DNA from: Kocuria palustris
GTDB lineage: Bacteria; Actinomycetota; Actinomycetes; Actinomycetales; Micrococcaceae
NCBI RefSeq assembly: GCF_007666205.1
Contig: NZ_VDOR01000003.1
Location: 312,442 to 376,441, forward strand
DNA: 64,000 nt
Direction of reading: 5' to 3'
The translations under genes and the position numbers were made by a program. This document shows, piece by piece, positions 17,794 through 24,954 of the stretch (positions are counted from its first letter, which is position 1; each line of letters starts with the position of its first letter). Under the pieces are notes generated by a model. The model searched no databases. It worked only from the letters and a program-made list of their open reading frames with translations, and was not told the origin of the DNA.

Positions 17794-20700
17794 GTGCCAA
17801 GCACACCACGAGATCTGATCCCGGAAGAGTTCGCGGGCAACGAGTGGCTGGTCGAGGACCTCTACGAGCGCTACCGCGAGGACCGCGACGCGGTCGATCG
17901 GGACTGGTGGCCGGTGTTCGAGTCCATGGACCGTGCCGCGGCATCCGGTGCGGACGACGCCGCCGCGTCCGGCAGCGCCGGAGCCGGGTCGGAGAAGAGC
18001 GAGCGCTCGGCCTCCGAGGCCCCGCAGCAGGCGTCGAAGCCGGCGAAGGCCCCGCAGCCCTCATCCCAGAAGACCACCCCCAAGAGCACCCAGGAGAGCA
18101 CCCCCGTGGAGTCCACCTCGGCAGGATCCGCAGAGCAGTCCCAGGACGAGCCGCAGGACGAGGTGGTGAAGCTGCGCGGCCCGGCCAAGGCCGTCGCCGC
18201 GAACATGGAGGCCTCCCTGTCGGTCCCCACGGCCACCACGGTGCGCGCCGTCCCGGCCAAGCTGCTGATCGACAACCGGATCATCATCAACTCCCACCTC
18301 GCCCGCAACCGCGGCGGCAAGGTGTCCTTCACCCACCTGATCGGGTACGCCGTCGTCAAGGCGCTGAAGAACATGCCGCCCATGAACGTCACCTACGACG
18401 AGCAGGACGGCAAGCCGGTCGCGATCCGCCCGGCGCACGTCAACTTCGGCCTGGCGATCGACCTGCCCAACAAGGACGGCTCGCGCAACCTCGTCGTGCC
18501 GAACATCAAGGGCGCCGAGGACCTGAGCTTCCGCGAGTTCTGGGATGCCTACGAGGACATGGTCGGACGCGCCCGCAAGGGCGAGCTGACCATGGACGAC
18601 TACTCGGGCACCACGGTCTCGCTGACCAACCCGGGCGGCATCGGCACCGTGCACTCCGTGCCCCGCCTGTCCAAGGGCCAGGCCACGATCGTGGGCGTGG
18701 GCGCGCTGGACTACCCGGCGGAGTTCCGCGGGGCCTCCCCCCGCACGCTCGCCCACAACGCGATCTCCAAGGTCATCACGCTGACCTCGACCTACGACCA
18801 CCGCGTCATCCAGGGCGCCGGCTCGGGCGAGTTCCTCAAGCTGATCGAGTCCTACCTGCTCGGCGACGAGTTCTGGGACGAGGTCTTCCGCGCGCTGAAG
18901 ATCCCCTACGAGCCGGCCCGCTGGGTCGTGGACAACCAGGTGAACCCGGAGACCGAGGTCAACAAGGTCGCCCGGATCCAGCAGCTCATCCACGCCTACC
19001 GCGTGCGCGGGCACCTCATGGCCGCGATCAACCCGCTGGGCTACGAGCAGCGCAGCCACCCGGACCTCGACGTCCGCACGTACGGCCTGTCCCTGTGGGA
19101 CCTGGACCGCGAGTGGCCCACGGGCGGCTTCGGCGGTGCCCGCCTGCTGAGCCTGCGCACGATCCTCGGCCTGCTGCGCGATGCCTACTGCCGCACGATC
19201 GGCGTCGAGTACATGCACCTCGAGTCCCCGGAGGAGCGCGAGTTCTTCCAGGAGCGCCTGGAGAAGGGCTACACCAAGCCCTCCCGCGAGGAGCAGTTCC
19301 GCATCCTGAGCCGCCTCAACGCGGCAGAGGCCTTCGAGACCTTCCTCCAGACCAAGTACGTCGGCCAGAAGCGCTTCTCCCTCGAGGGCGGCGAATCCCT
19401 GATCCCGCTGCTCGACGCGGTGATCTCGGACGCCGCCGACGAGGGCCTGGCGGGCGTCGCCATCGCCATGGCCCACCGCGGGCGCCTCAACGTGCTCACG
19501 AACATCGCGGGCAAGTCCTACGCGCAGGTCTTCCAGGAGTTCGAGGGCGGGCAGGACCCCCGCGCCGAGGGCTCCGGCGACGTCAAGTACCACCTGGGCA
19601 CCGAGGGCACCTTCACCTCGGATGCCGGCAACCAGACCCAGGTCTACCTGGGCGCCAACCCGTCGCACCTCGAGGCCGCCGACCCGGTCATCGAGGGCGT
19701 GGCCCGCGCCAAGACCGACGTCCTGGGCGCCGGCCCGGAGGGCGACGGCACCTTCCCGGTGCTGCCGATCCAGGTCCACGGCGACGCCGCCATGACCGGC
19801 CAGGGCGTGGTGTACGAGGTCATGCAGATGGCCCAGCTGCCCGCCTACGCCGTGGGCGGCACCGTGCACATCGTGGTCAACAACCAGATCGGCTTCACCA
19901 CGGGGCCGGAGGCCGGGCGCTCGTCGACCTACTCGACCGACGTCTCGCGCTCGGTGCAGGTGCCGACGTTCCACGTCAACGCCGATGATCCCGAGGCCGT
20001 CACGCACGTGGGCCAGCTGGCCTTCGAGTACCGCGAGCGGTTCCACAAGGACGTCGTGATCGACCTGATCTGCTACCGCCGCCGCGGCCACAACGAGGGC
20101 GACGACCCCTCGATGACCCAGCCGGTGATGTACGACGCGATCGACCAGAAGCGCTCGACCCGCCGCGTCTACACCGAGAACCTGGTGGGCCGGGGCGACA
20201 TCAGCCAGGACGAGGCCGATCGCGCGCTCAAGGACTACCAGGAGCGCCTGGAGCGGGTCTTCACCGAGACCCACGAGGCGCAGACCTCCGACACCCCGCT
20301 GGTCACCGGCGACGCCGCCGCGATCTCGAACATCGAGCGGCCCTCCGCCCAGCAGACCGACTCCGGGGTCTCGATCCCGAGCTCGACCGCGATCTCGCAG
20401 GAGACCGCCCGCCGCCTGGGCGAGGCCCACCTGGAGTCCCCCGAGGGCTTCACGGTGCACCGCAAGCTGACCAAGCTGCTCGAGCGCCGCGCCAAGATGA
20501 CCGTCGACGGCGGCATCGACTGGGGCATGGGCGAGATCATGGCCTTCGGGTCGCTGCTCATGGAGGGCATCCCGGTGCGCATGTCGGGCCAGGACGTCCA
20601 GCGCGGCACGTTCACCCAGCGCCACGCGGTCCTGTTCGACAACGAGACGGGCGAGCCGTGGGTCCCGATCAACGGGCTGGTCGACGACCAGGAGTCCCTG

Positions 20701-21537
20701 GCGATCTACAACTCGCTGCTCTCCGAGTACGGCGTGCTCGGCTTCGAGTACGGCTACTCGGTCGAGCGCCCGGATGCGCTGACCGTGTGGGAGGCGCAGT
20801 TCGGCGACTTCATCAACGGCGCCCAGACGGTCGTGGACGAGTTCATCTCCTCGGCCGAGCAGAAGTGGGGCCAGCGCTCGTCGCTGGTCATGCTCCTGCC
20901 GCACGGCTTCGAGGGCCAGGGCCCGGATCACTCCTCGGCCCGCATCGAGCGGTTCCTGACGCTGTGCGCCGAGAAGAACATGATCGTGGCGCAGCCGTCG
21001 ACGCCGGCCAACCACTTCCACCTGCTGCGCCGGCAGGCCTACGCCCGTCCGCGCAAGCCGCTGGTCGTGGCCGCGCCCAAGCAGCTGCTGCGCCTCAAGG
21101 CGGCCAGCTCGCAGCTCGAGGACTTCACGAACGGCGCGTTCCGCCCCGTGATCGAGGATCAGGCCGAGCTGGACGCGGAGAAGGTCACGCACGTCGTGCT
21201 CACCTCGGGTCGGCTGTACTACGACCTGGCCTCCCGCCGGGAGAAGGACGACGACCGCACGACGGCGATCGTGCGCGTCGAGCAGCTGTACCCGCTGCCG
21301 CTCGAGGAGATCCGGGCCGAGCTGGCCAAGTACCCGGAGGCCGACGTCGTGTGGGCACAGGACGAGCCGGCCAACCAGGGGCCGTGGCCCTTCATGGCGG
21401 TCAACCTGGTCCCCGAGCTGGATCGCCGCGTCCGGCTGATCTCCCGGCCCGCCTCGGCCTCGCCGGCGGCCGGTTCGGCCAAGCGCCACGCGCTCGAGCT
21501 CGAGACCCTCATCGAGGAGCTCTTCGACGAGCGCTGA
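17794..21537 (+). CDS. kgd: Multifunctional 2-oxoglutarate decarboxylase/dehydrogenase (E1/E2-like)
   Basis: 1,247 residues from the GTG at 17794, chosen for its GAGG Shine-Dalgarno; an ATG at 17779 is in frame but lacks one. The N-terminus EEFAGNEWLVEDLYERY is the conserved actinobacterial start, followed by an Ala/Ser/Pro linker. From about residue 124 comes an E2-type succinyltransferase domain without a lipoyl domain (DHRVIQG, residues 335-341). The rest is a ThDP-dependent E1 (HRGRLNVLTNI; HGDAAMTGQG; VVNNQIGFTT; RRRGHNEGDDPS). It belongs to the fused Kgd/SucA family of actinobacteria, acting in the TCA cycle with external E2/E3 partners. A strong hairpin follows the stop. Confidence 0.95.
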   Translation: MPSTPRDLIPEEFAGNEWLVEDLYERYREDRDAVDRDWWPVFESMDRAAASGADDAAASGSAGAGSEKSERSASEAPQQASKPAKAPQPSSQKTTPKSTQESTPVESTSAGSAEQSQDEPQDEVVKLRGPAKAVAANMEASLSVPTATTVRAVPAKLLIDNRIIINSHLARNRGGKVSFTHLIGYAVVKALKNMPPMNVTYDEQDGKPVAIRPAHVNFGLAIDLPNKDGSRNLVVPNIKGAEDLSFREFWDAYEDMVGRARKGELTMDDYSGTTVSLTNPGGIGTVHSVPRLSKGQATIVGVGALDYPAEFRGASPRTLAHNAISKVITLTSTYDHRVIQGAGSGEFLKLIESYLLGDEFWDEVFRALKIPYEPARWVVDNQVNPETEVNKVARIQQLIHAYRVRGHLMAAINPLGYEQRSHPDLDVRTYGLSLWDLDREWPTGGFGGARLLSLRTILGLLRDAYCRTIGVEYMHLESPEEREFFQERLEKGYTKPSREEQFRILSRLNAAEAFETFLQTKYVGQKRFSLEGGESLIPLLDAVISDAADEGLAGVAIAMAHRGRLNVLTNIAGKSYAQVFQEFEGGQDPRAEGSGDVKYHLGTEGTFTSDAGNQTQVYLGANPSHLEAADPVIEGVARAKTDVLGAGPEGDGTFPVLPIQVHGDAAMTGQGVVYEVMQMAQLPAYAVGGTVHIVVNNQIGFTTGPEAGRSSTYSTDVSRSVQVPTFHVNADDPEAVTHVGQLAFEYRERFHKDVVIDLICYRRRGHNEGDDPSMTQPVMYDAIDQKRSTRRVYTENLVGRGDISQDEADRALKDYQERLERVFTETHEAQTSDTPLVTGDAAAISNIERPSAQQTDSGVSIPSSTAISQETARRLGEAHLESPEGFTVHRKLTKLLERRAKMTVDGGIDWGMGEIMAFGSLLMEGIPVRMSGQDVQRGTFTQRHAVLFDNETGEPWVPINGLVDDQESLAIYNSLLSEYGVLGFEYGYSVERPDALTVWEAQFGDFINGAQTVVDEFISSAEQKWGQRSSLVMLLPHGFEGQGPDHSSARIERFLTLCAEKNMIVAQPSTPANHFHLLRRQAYARPRKPLVVAAPKQLLRLKAASSQLEDFTNGAFRPVIEDQAELDAEKVTHVVLTSGRLYYDLASRREKDDDRTTAIVRVEQLYPLPLEEIRAELAKYPEADVVWAQDEPANQGPWPFMAVNLVPELDRRVRLISRPASASPAAGSAKRHALELETLIEELFDER

Positions 21538-21571
21538 GCCGACGTCCGGCTCGCGCGCACACGCAGCAGAG

Positions 21572-21619
21572 GCACCGGCGCCCGGTCCTGCCGCTTCCGG
21601 CGGGGCCGGGCGCCGGTGC
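21572..21619 (+). terminator. kgd terminator hairpin
   Basis: Perfect 14-bp outer stem (21572-21585 with 21606-21619) extended inward by a GC stem closed by a CTTC loop. It starts 34 nt after the kgd stop. Confidence 0.8.
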
Positions 21620-21790
21620 GCGTGGTCCCCGCCCTGCCTGAGCCGGGCGTGACACGATGTACCGTGGGCCCAGCGGCGGCGCCCCCGCGCGGCCCTCGAC
21701 CCGGCAGCCCCGCCCTGCGAGCACCCCGTCGCCGGGTCTGCGGGCGGAGCCGCACAGATCAACAGCGACGACCCCAAGAAGAGGAACCCC

Positions 21791-22390
21791 GTGGAGCAAC
21801 GCAGGATCAGAATGGTCGCGGTCGGCGACGAGCTGCTGGCCGGTGACGGCGACCCCCGAGCGCTGGGCTGGTACGGCCGCGTGCTCGCCCGCACGCCCCA
21901 TGACGTCGTCCCGATCTCGTCCTACGTCCTGGCCGCTCCGGGCGAGGGCAGCGAGGCCCTCAACGACCGCTGGTTCGGCGAGGCCTCCCTGCGGTTCTCC
22001 CCCGGGGCCGACAACCGCCTGGTGATCGCGCCGTCCACCCGCGACGTCGATCTGTCCATCACCACGGCGCGCTCGCGCCTGCACATGGCCAACATGGTCG
22101 ACACCGCCGCGCAGTCCAACGTCCGGGTCCTCGTGGTCGGTCCCCCGCCCACCCTGGATCCGGACCGCAACCGCCGCATCGCCGACCTGTCCGCGGCCTT
22201 CGCCGACGTCGTGACGCGCCGCAACCACATCTACGTCGACACCTTCAATCCGCTGCAGCATCACGAGCAGTGGCGCAAGGACCTCTCGTCCAACGACGGC
22301 AGACCCGGGCAGGCCGGCTACGGCCTCATCGCGTGGCTCGTCCTGCATCGCGGCTGGTACTCCTGGCTGGATCTGCCCGAGCCCCAGTGA
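21791..22390 (+). CDS. SGNH/GDSL-fold protein with substituted nucleophile
   Basis: 199 residues from a GTG start with GAGGA upstream. The N-terminus MVAVGDELLAGDGDPRALGW aligns with block I of SGNH hydrolases, but the serine of GDS is Glu (GDE). VVGPPPTLDPDRN fits block III, and the C-terminal block V appears as SNDGRPGQAGYG, without the usual DxxH. The fold is therefore recognisable while two catalytic residues are missing. It may be a non-catalytic relative or use altered chemistry. It stands alone after kgd. The family call is moderate; activity is doubtful. Confidence 0.65.
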   Translation: MEQRRIRMVAVGDELLAGDGDPRALGWYGRVLARTPHDVVPISSYVLAAPGEGSEALNDRWFGEASLRFSPGADNRLVIAPSTRDVDLSITTARSRLHMANMVDTAAQSNVRVLVVGPPPTLDPDRNRRIADLSAAFADVVTRRNHIYVDTFNPLQHHEQWRKDLSSNDGRPGQAGYGLIAWLVLHRGWYSWLDLPEPQ

Positions 22391-22424
22391 CCCCCCCGCA
22401 TCCGCGAGGGGCCATCCGGCGCCG

Positions 22425-22454
22425 TTCACCCGGTCCGCACGGATGTGGAACAAT
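22425..22454 (+). promoter_or_regulatory. Candidate sigma-70-type promoter for the bL37-like gene
   Basis: TTCACC (22425-22430), 18-nt spacer, AACAAT (22449-22454). The spacing is acceptable and the hexamers are partial matches. It lies about 80 nt upstream of the small ORF. Confidence 0.35.
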
Positions 22455-22536
22455 GGGCGGATGCCCGCGACCGGCCACGGGCGGCCTCAGCGCCGACCGG
22501 CCCGCGGGCTCCCGACGACCCGAAGAGGAGGCACGC

Positions 22537-22611
22537 ATGAGCAAGCGTGGACGCAAGCGCAAGGACCGCAAGAAGAACAACGCGAACCACGGCAAGCGCC
22601 CCAACTCCTGA
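22537..22611 (+). CDS. Small ribosomal protein, bL37-like (24 aa)
   Basis: Only 24 codons, with a perfect-looking GAAGAGGAGG Shine-Dalgarno 5-9 nt before the ATG. The peptide is extremely basic: it starts MSKRGRKRKDRKKNN and ends NHGKRPNS. That matches, from memory, the actinobacterial large-subunit protein bL37 found in mycobacterial ribosome structures. It has its own candidate promoter and is followed by a large nested terminator, so it is a stand-alone transcription unit. The pattern of a strong RBS, basic composition and conserved GKRPN tail makes a random ORF unlikely. Confidence 0.75.
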   Translation: MSKRGRKRKDRKKNNANHGKRPNS

Positions 22612-22642
22612 GCCCGCAGGGCAGGACCGGCGCAGCCGACGG

Positions 22643-22698
22643 CGAAGGCCCCGACCAGGGCGGCTCGGAACATCCGAGCACTCCGGTCGGGGCCTTCG
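22643..22698 (+). terminator. Nested hairpin terminator
   Basis: Perfect 14-bp outer stem CGAAGGCCCCGACC (22643-22656) with 22685-22698, enclosing a 7-bp inner hairpin (22663-22669 with 22673-22679). It lies between the bL37-like gene and convergent rsrA. Confidence 0.85.
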
Positions 22699-22705
22699 TC
22701 GTGCC

Positions 22706-22719
22706 GGGGGGGGGGGGGG
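22706..22719. repeat. Homopolymeric G14 tract
   Basis: Fourteen consecutive G residues between the terminator and the rsrA stop. It is the longest homopolymer in the window and is intergenic. It may be unstable or subject to sequencing error. Confidence 0.9.
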
Positions 22720-22752
22720 CACCCCGCACCGCACGTGCGGGAACGGCGTGCC

Positions 22753-23121
22753 TCAGCCAGTGCGGCTGCGCTGCGCGGACCGCTCCCCCGCGCCCGGGCC
22801 GTCCGCCGCCGAGCCGGCATCGGCCGGGCTGTCGCCGGTCGAGCCCGGCTCGCCGCAGGCCTCGTGGATCTTCGCGATGATCGACGAGCGCAGGGTCTCC
22901 GGTGCCGTCTCGGTGCACGAGCGCTTGACGGCCGAGCGGATGAACTGCTCCAGGTCGTGCTCGTGGGTGCAGTCGGGGCACTGCTCGAGGTGGTCCGCGA
23001 TCTCCTGGACGTCCTCGACGGTCAGGGCGCCGTCCAGGTACTCGTGGATCCGCTGGAGCTGGGTGTCCGAGCAGCCGCAGCTCGAGGCGGCCCCGGCATC
23101 GTCGTGCTGGCGGTCGGTCAT
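22753..23121 (-). CDS. rsrA: Zinc-containing anti-sigma factor RsrA
   Basis: 122 residues. It has the ZAS anti-sigma signature H-x3-C-x2-C as HLEQCPDC (H44, C48, C51), an upstream CGC pair (C15, C17) and a further Cys in AVKRSC. In Streptomyces RsrA, oxidation of the zinc-binding cysteines releases SigR. It lies directly behind sigR with a 2-bp gap, the normal arrangement. The tail after residue about 90 is Gly/Ser/Ala-rich and probably disordered. It is predicted to be a cytoplasmic thiol-disulfide switch holding SigR inactive. Confidence 0.92.
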   Translation of the reverse strand: MTDRQHDDAGAASSCGCSDTQLQRIHEYLDGALTVEDVQEIADHLEQCPDCTHEHDLEQFIRSAVKRSCTETAPETLRSSIIAKIHEACGEPGSTGDSPADAGSAADGPGAGERSAQRSRTG

Positions 23122-23123
23122 GT

Positions 23124-23981
23124 TCAGTCCTTCTGCTTCTCGTCGGTGGTGCTGTGCGCGCTGCGGGCCCGGGAGGCGGCGGCGGACCTGGCGTCCTCGC
23201 CCGCGCTCTGCGTGGTCGACGACTTGCGGCGCCCGCCCTTGGTCGTGTCGATCCCGCGCTCGGCCGCGTAGTCGCCGAGCATCTCGCGCAGGAGCCGGCG
23301 ACCGCGGTGCAGCCGCGACATCACGGTCCCGATCGGGGTGCCCATGATCTCGGCGATCTCCTTGTAGGCGAACCCCTCGACGTCGGAGAGGTACACCGCC
23401 ATGCGGAAGTCGTCGGGCAGCTCCTGCAGGGCGCGCTTGACGTCCGTGTCCGGCAAATGGTCGAGGGCCTCGACCTCCGCGGAGCGCAGTCCCGAGGACG
23501 TGTGCTGCTCCGCGCGGTGCAGCTGCCAGTCCTCGACCGTGTCCGTGTCCGCCTGCTTGGGCTCGCGCTGGCGCTTGCGGTACAGGTTGATGTACGTGTT
23601 CGTCAGGATCCGGTAGAGCCAGGCCTTCAGGTTCGTCCCCGGGCGGTACTGGTGGAACGCCGAGAACGCCTTGGTGTAGGCCTCCTGGACCAGATCCTCG
23701 GCGTCGGCCGCATTGCGCGCCATGCGCAGCGCGGCCGCGTAGAGCTGATCCACGTAGACCATGGCCTCGCGCTCGAAGCGCTCGGCCCGCTGCTCGGGGG
23801 TCTCGTCCTCGACGCGCACCGTCTCGACCTGCTCGTCCGCGCCCGGCGCGGCGTCGCCGTGCTCGGGAGGCTCGGCCCGCAGGGTGCGCAGGGACGGGGC
23901 CGCGGAGTTGTCTGCATCGCTCATCGCGGACGAGTCTAGGCGGACGGCGGCGCCGTCCCGGGTGCCCGCGGCTGTCGGCAT
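23124..23981 (-). CDS. sigR: ECF sigma factor SigR/SigH (thiol-oxidative stress)
   Basis: 285 residues from the ATG at 23981 (AGAGGG 8 nt upstream); an in-frame ATG at 23924 gives a 266-residue form. Region 2 is [30 protein letters not shown] with [17 protein letters not shown]; region 4 is [46 protein letters not shown]. The C-terminal tail (about 50 residues) is Ser/Arg-rich. It is followed by its anti-sigma factor gene. A perfect SigR-type promoter upstream indicates autoregulation, and a TAGACT -10 sits between the two possible starts. It controls thioredoxin, mycothiol and protein-quality genes in relatives. Confidence 0.93.
   Translation of the reverse strand: MPTAAGTRDGAAVRLDSSAMSDADNSAAPSLRTLRAEPPEHGDAAPGADEQVETVRVEDETPEQRAERFEREAMVYVDQLYAAALRMARNAADAEDLVQEAYTKAFSAFHQYRPGTNLKAWLYRILTNTYINLYRKRQREPKQADTDTVEDWQLHRAEQHTSSGLRSAEVEALDHLPDTDVKRALQELPDDFRMAVYLSDVEGFAYKEIAEIMGTPIGTVMSRLHRGRRLLREMLGDYAAERGIDTTKGGRRKSSTTQSAGEDARSAAASRARSAHSTTDEKQKD
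23933..23938 (-). promoter_or_regulatory. -10 for a leaderless short sigR transcript
   Basis: TAGACT on the minus strand, 8 nt before the internal ATG at 23924. It is consistent with a housekeeping, leaderless mRNA making the shorter SigR. No convincing -35. Confidence 0.45.
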
Positions 23982-24040
23982 GACGGCTGCCCTCTCCCTC
24001 GCTGGTCGTGGACGCCGGATCCCCGGCGGTCCTGGAGCAC

Positions 24041-24066
24041 AACGGGCGGGGACATCCGACTATTCC
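24041..24066 (-). promoter_or_regulatory. SigR-dependent promoter upstream of sigR
   Basis: On the minus strand GGAAT (24066-24062), an 18-nt spacer and GTT (24043-24041) match the GGAAT-N18-GTT consensus of SigR/SigH regulons exactly. It lies about 60 bp ahead of the long start codon. This implies positive autoregulation. Confidence 0.85.
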
Positions 24067-24181
24067 GCGGGCTCGTCCGCGGTGCTGCGCACGCCGCCGG
24101 ACCGCGGACGGCCGGCGGCCGATGCCGTGGCGGCACGCGCCCGACTTCGACGCGCACGGGCGCCGCGTCCGACAGCCTGGT

Positions 24182-24187
24182 TAGGAT
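24182..24187 (+). promoter_or_regulatory. Candidate -10 for the DoxX-like gene
   Basis: TAGGAT, giving a 5' leader of about 65 nt with an AGGAGG ribosome-binding site at 24247-24252. No clear -35. Confidence 0.3.
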
Positions 24188-24257
24188 GGTGGAGGCCGGT
24201 GAAACGGGCCACCGGTCCGAGCATCCCCGGACCGCCAGTACATCCAGGAGGACCCCC

Positions 24258-24908
24258 ATGAGCATCGTCCGCATCATCGCCCGCCCGCTGCTGGCCACCG
24301 GCTTCGTCGTGAACGGCATCGACGGGTTCCGCAACTCGTCCACGTCCGCCGAGCACCTGGCCCCGGTCCTGACCGGCGTCGAGCGAGCGGTCCCGCAGGC
24401 CAAGTCGGCCGTGTCCAACAGCGCTGTCGTGGCGCAGGGCCTGGCCGCCACCCAGGTCGCCGCGGGCGTGGCCTACGGCCTGGGCAAGTTCCCCCGGGCG
24501 GCCGCCTCGGTGCTGGTCGTGACCGCGAGCCTCAACGCCTACGTGGACTTCCAGGCCACCGAGCACGGCACCAAGGAGCAGAAGGCCGCCCGCCGCAGCT
24601 CGGGCCTCAAGAACGTCTCGCTGATCGGCGCCACCATGCTGGCCGCGGTGGACACCAACGGCCGCCCGTCGCTGGCCTGGCGCGCCCGGCACTTCGTGAA
24701 CTCGGCGACCAAGTCCGCCAACTCCTTCGGCTCGGACGCCTCCAAGCGGCTCGAGCAGGCCCAGAAGACCGCGGCCAAGTCCACCAAGGGCTCCCGCAAG
24801 GCCGCCAAGAAGGCCGCCGAGCAGGCGCAGAAGCGCTCGGCCGAGCGCATCAAGCAGGCCCAGAAGGCCGCCAAGAAGGCCCAGAAGAAGGCCAAGAAGA
24901 ACCGCTGA
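24258..24908 (+). CDS. DoxX-like membrane protein with Lys/Ala-rich tail
   Basis: 216 residues from the ATG with AGGAGG upstream. The N-terminal half (about residues 1-135) has DoxX-family features: IIARPLLATGFVVNGIDGFRN, a helix around VVAQGLAATQVAAGVAYGLG and another at AASVLVVTASLNAYVDFQ. After about residue 150 the protein becomes a strongly basic, Lys/Ala/Gln-rich coiled region (KAAKKAAEQAQKRSAERIKQ and similar) resembling histone H1/HupB tails, ending KKNR. DoxX proteins in mycobacteria are linked to redox and sulfur stress. The location beside sigR fits, but a role is not proven. Confidence 0.7.
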   Translation: MSIVRIIARPLLATGFVVNGIDGFRNSSTSAEHLAPVLTGVERAVPQAKSAVSNSAVVAQGLAATQVAAGVAYGLGKFPRAAASVLVVTASLNAYVDFQATEHGTKEQKAARRSSGLKNVSLIGATMLAAVDTNGRPSLAWRARHFVNSATKSANSFGSDASKRLEQAQKTAAKSTKGSRKAAKKAAEQAQKRSAERIKQAQKAAKKAQKKAKKNR

Positions 24909-24954
24909 TCGGGGCCGCCTCGATCACCTCGATGATCCTCGAACGGAGCACTGC

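Noticed and set aside
18061..21894. 1,277-codon open frame antisense to kgd
   Set aside because: Long stop-free antisense frames are expected in GC-rich genes; it shows no recognisable domain, while the plus strand has full Kgd motifs.
22706..22719. G14 tract as a phase-variation switch of rsrA
   Set aside because: It lies outside the rsrA coding frame and after its stop, so slippage cannot shift the reading frame; only a 3'-end effect remains possible.
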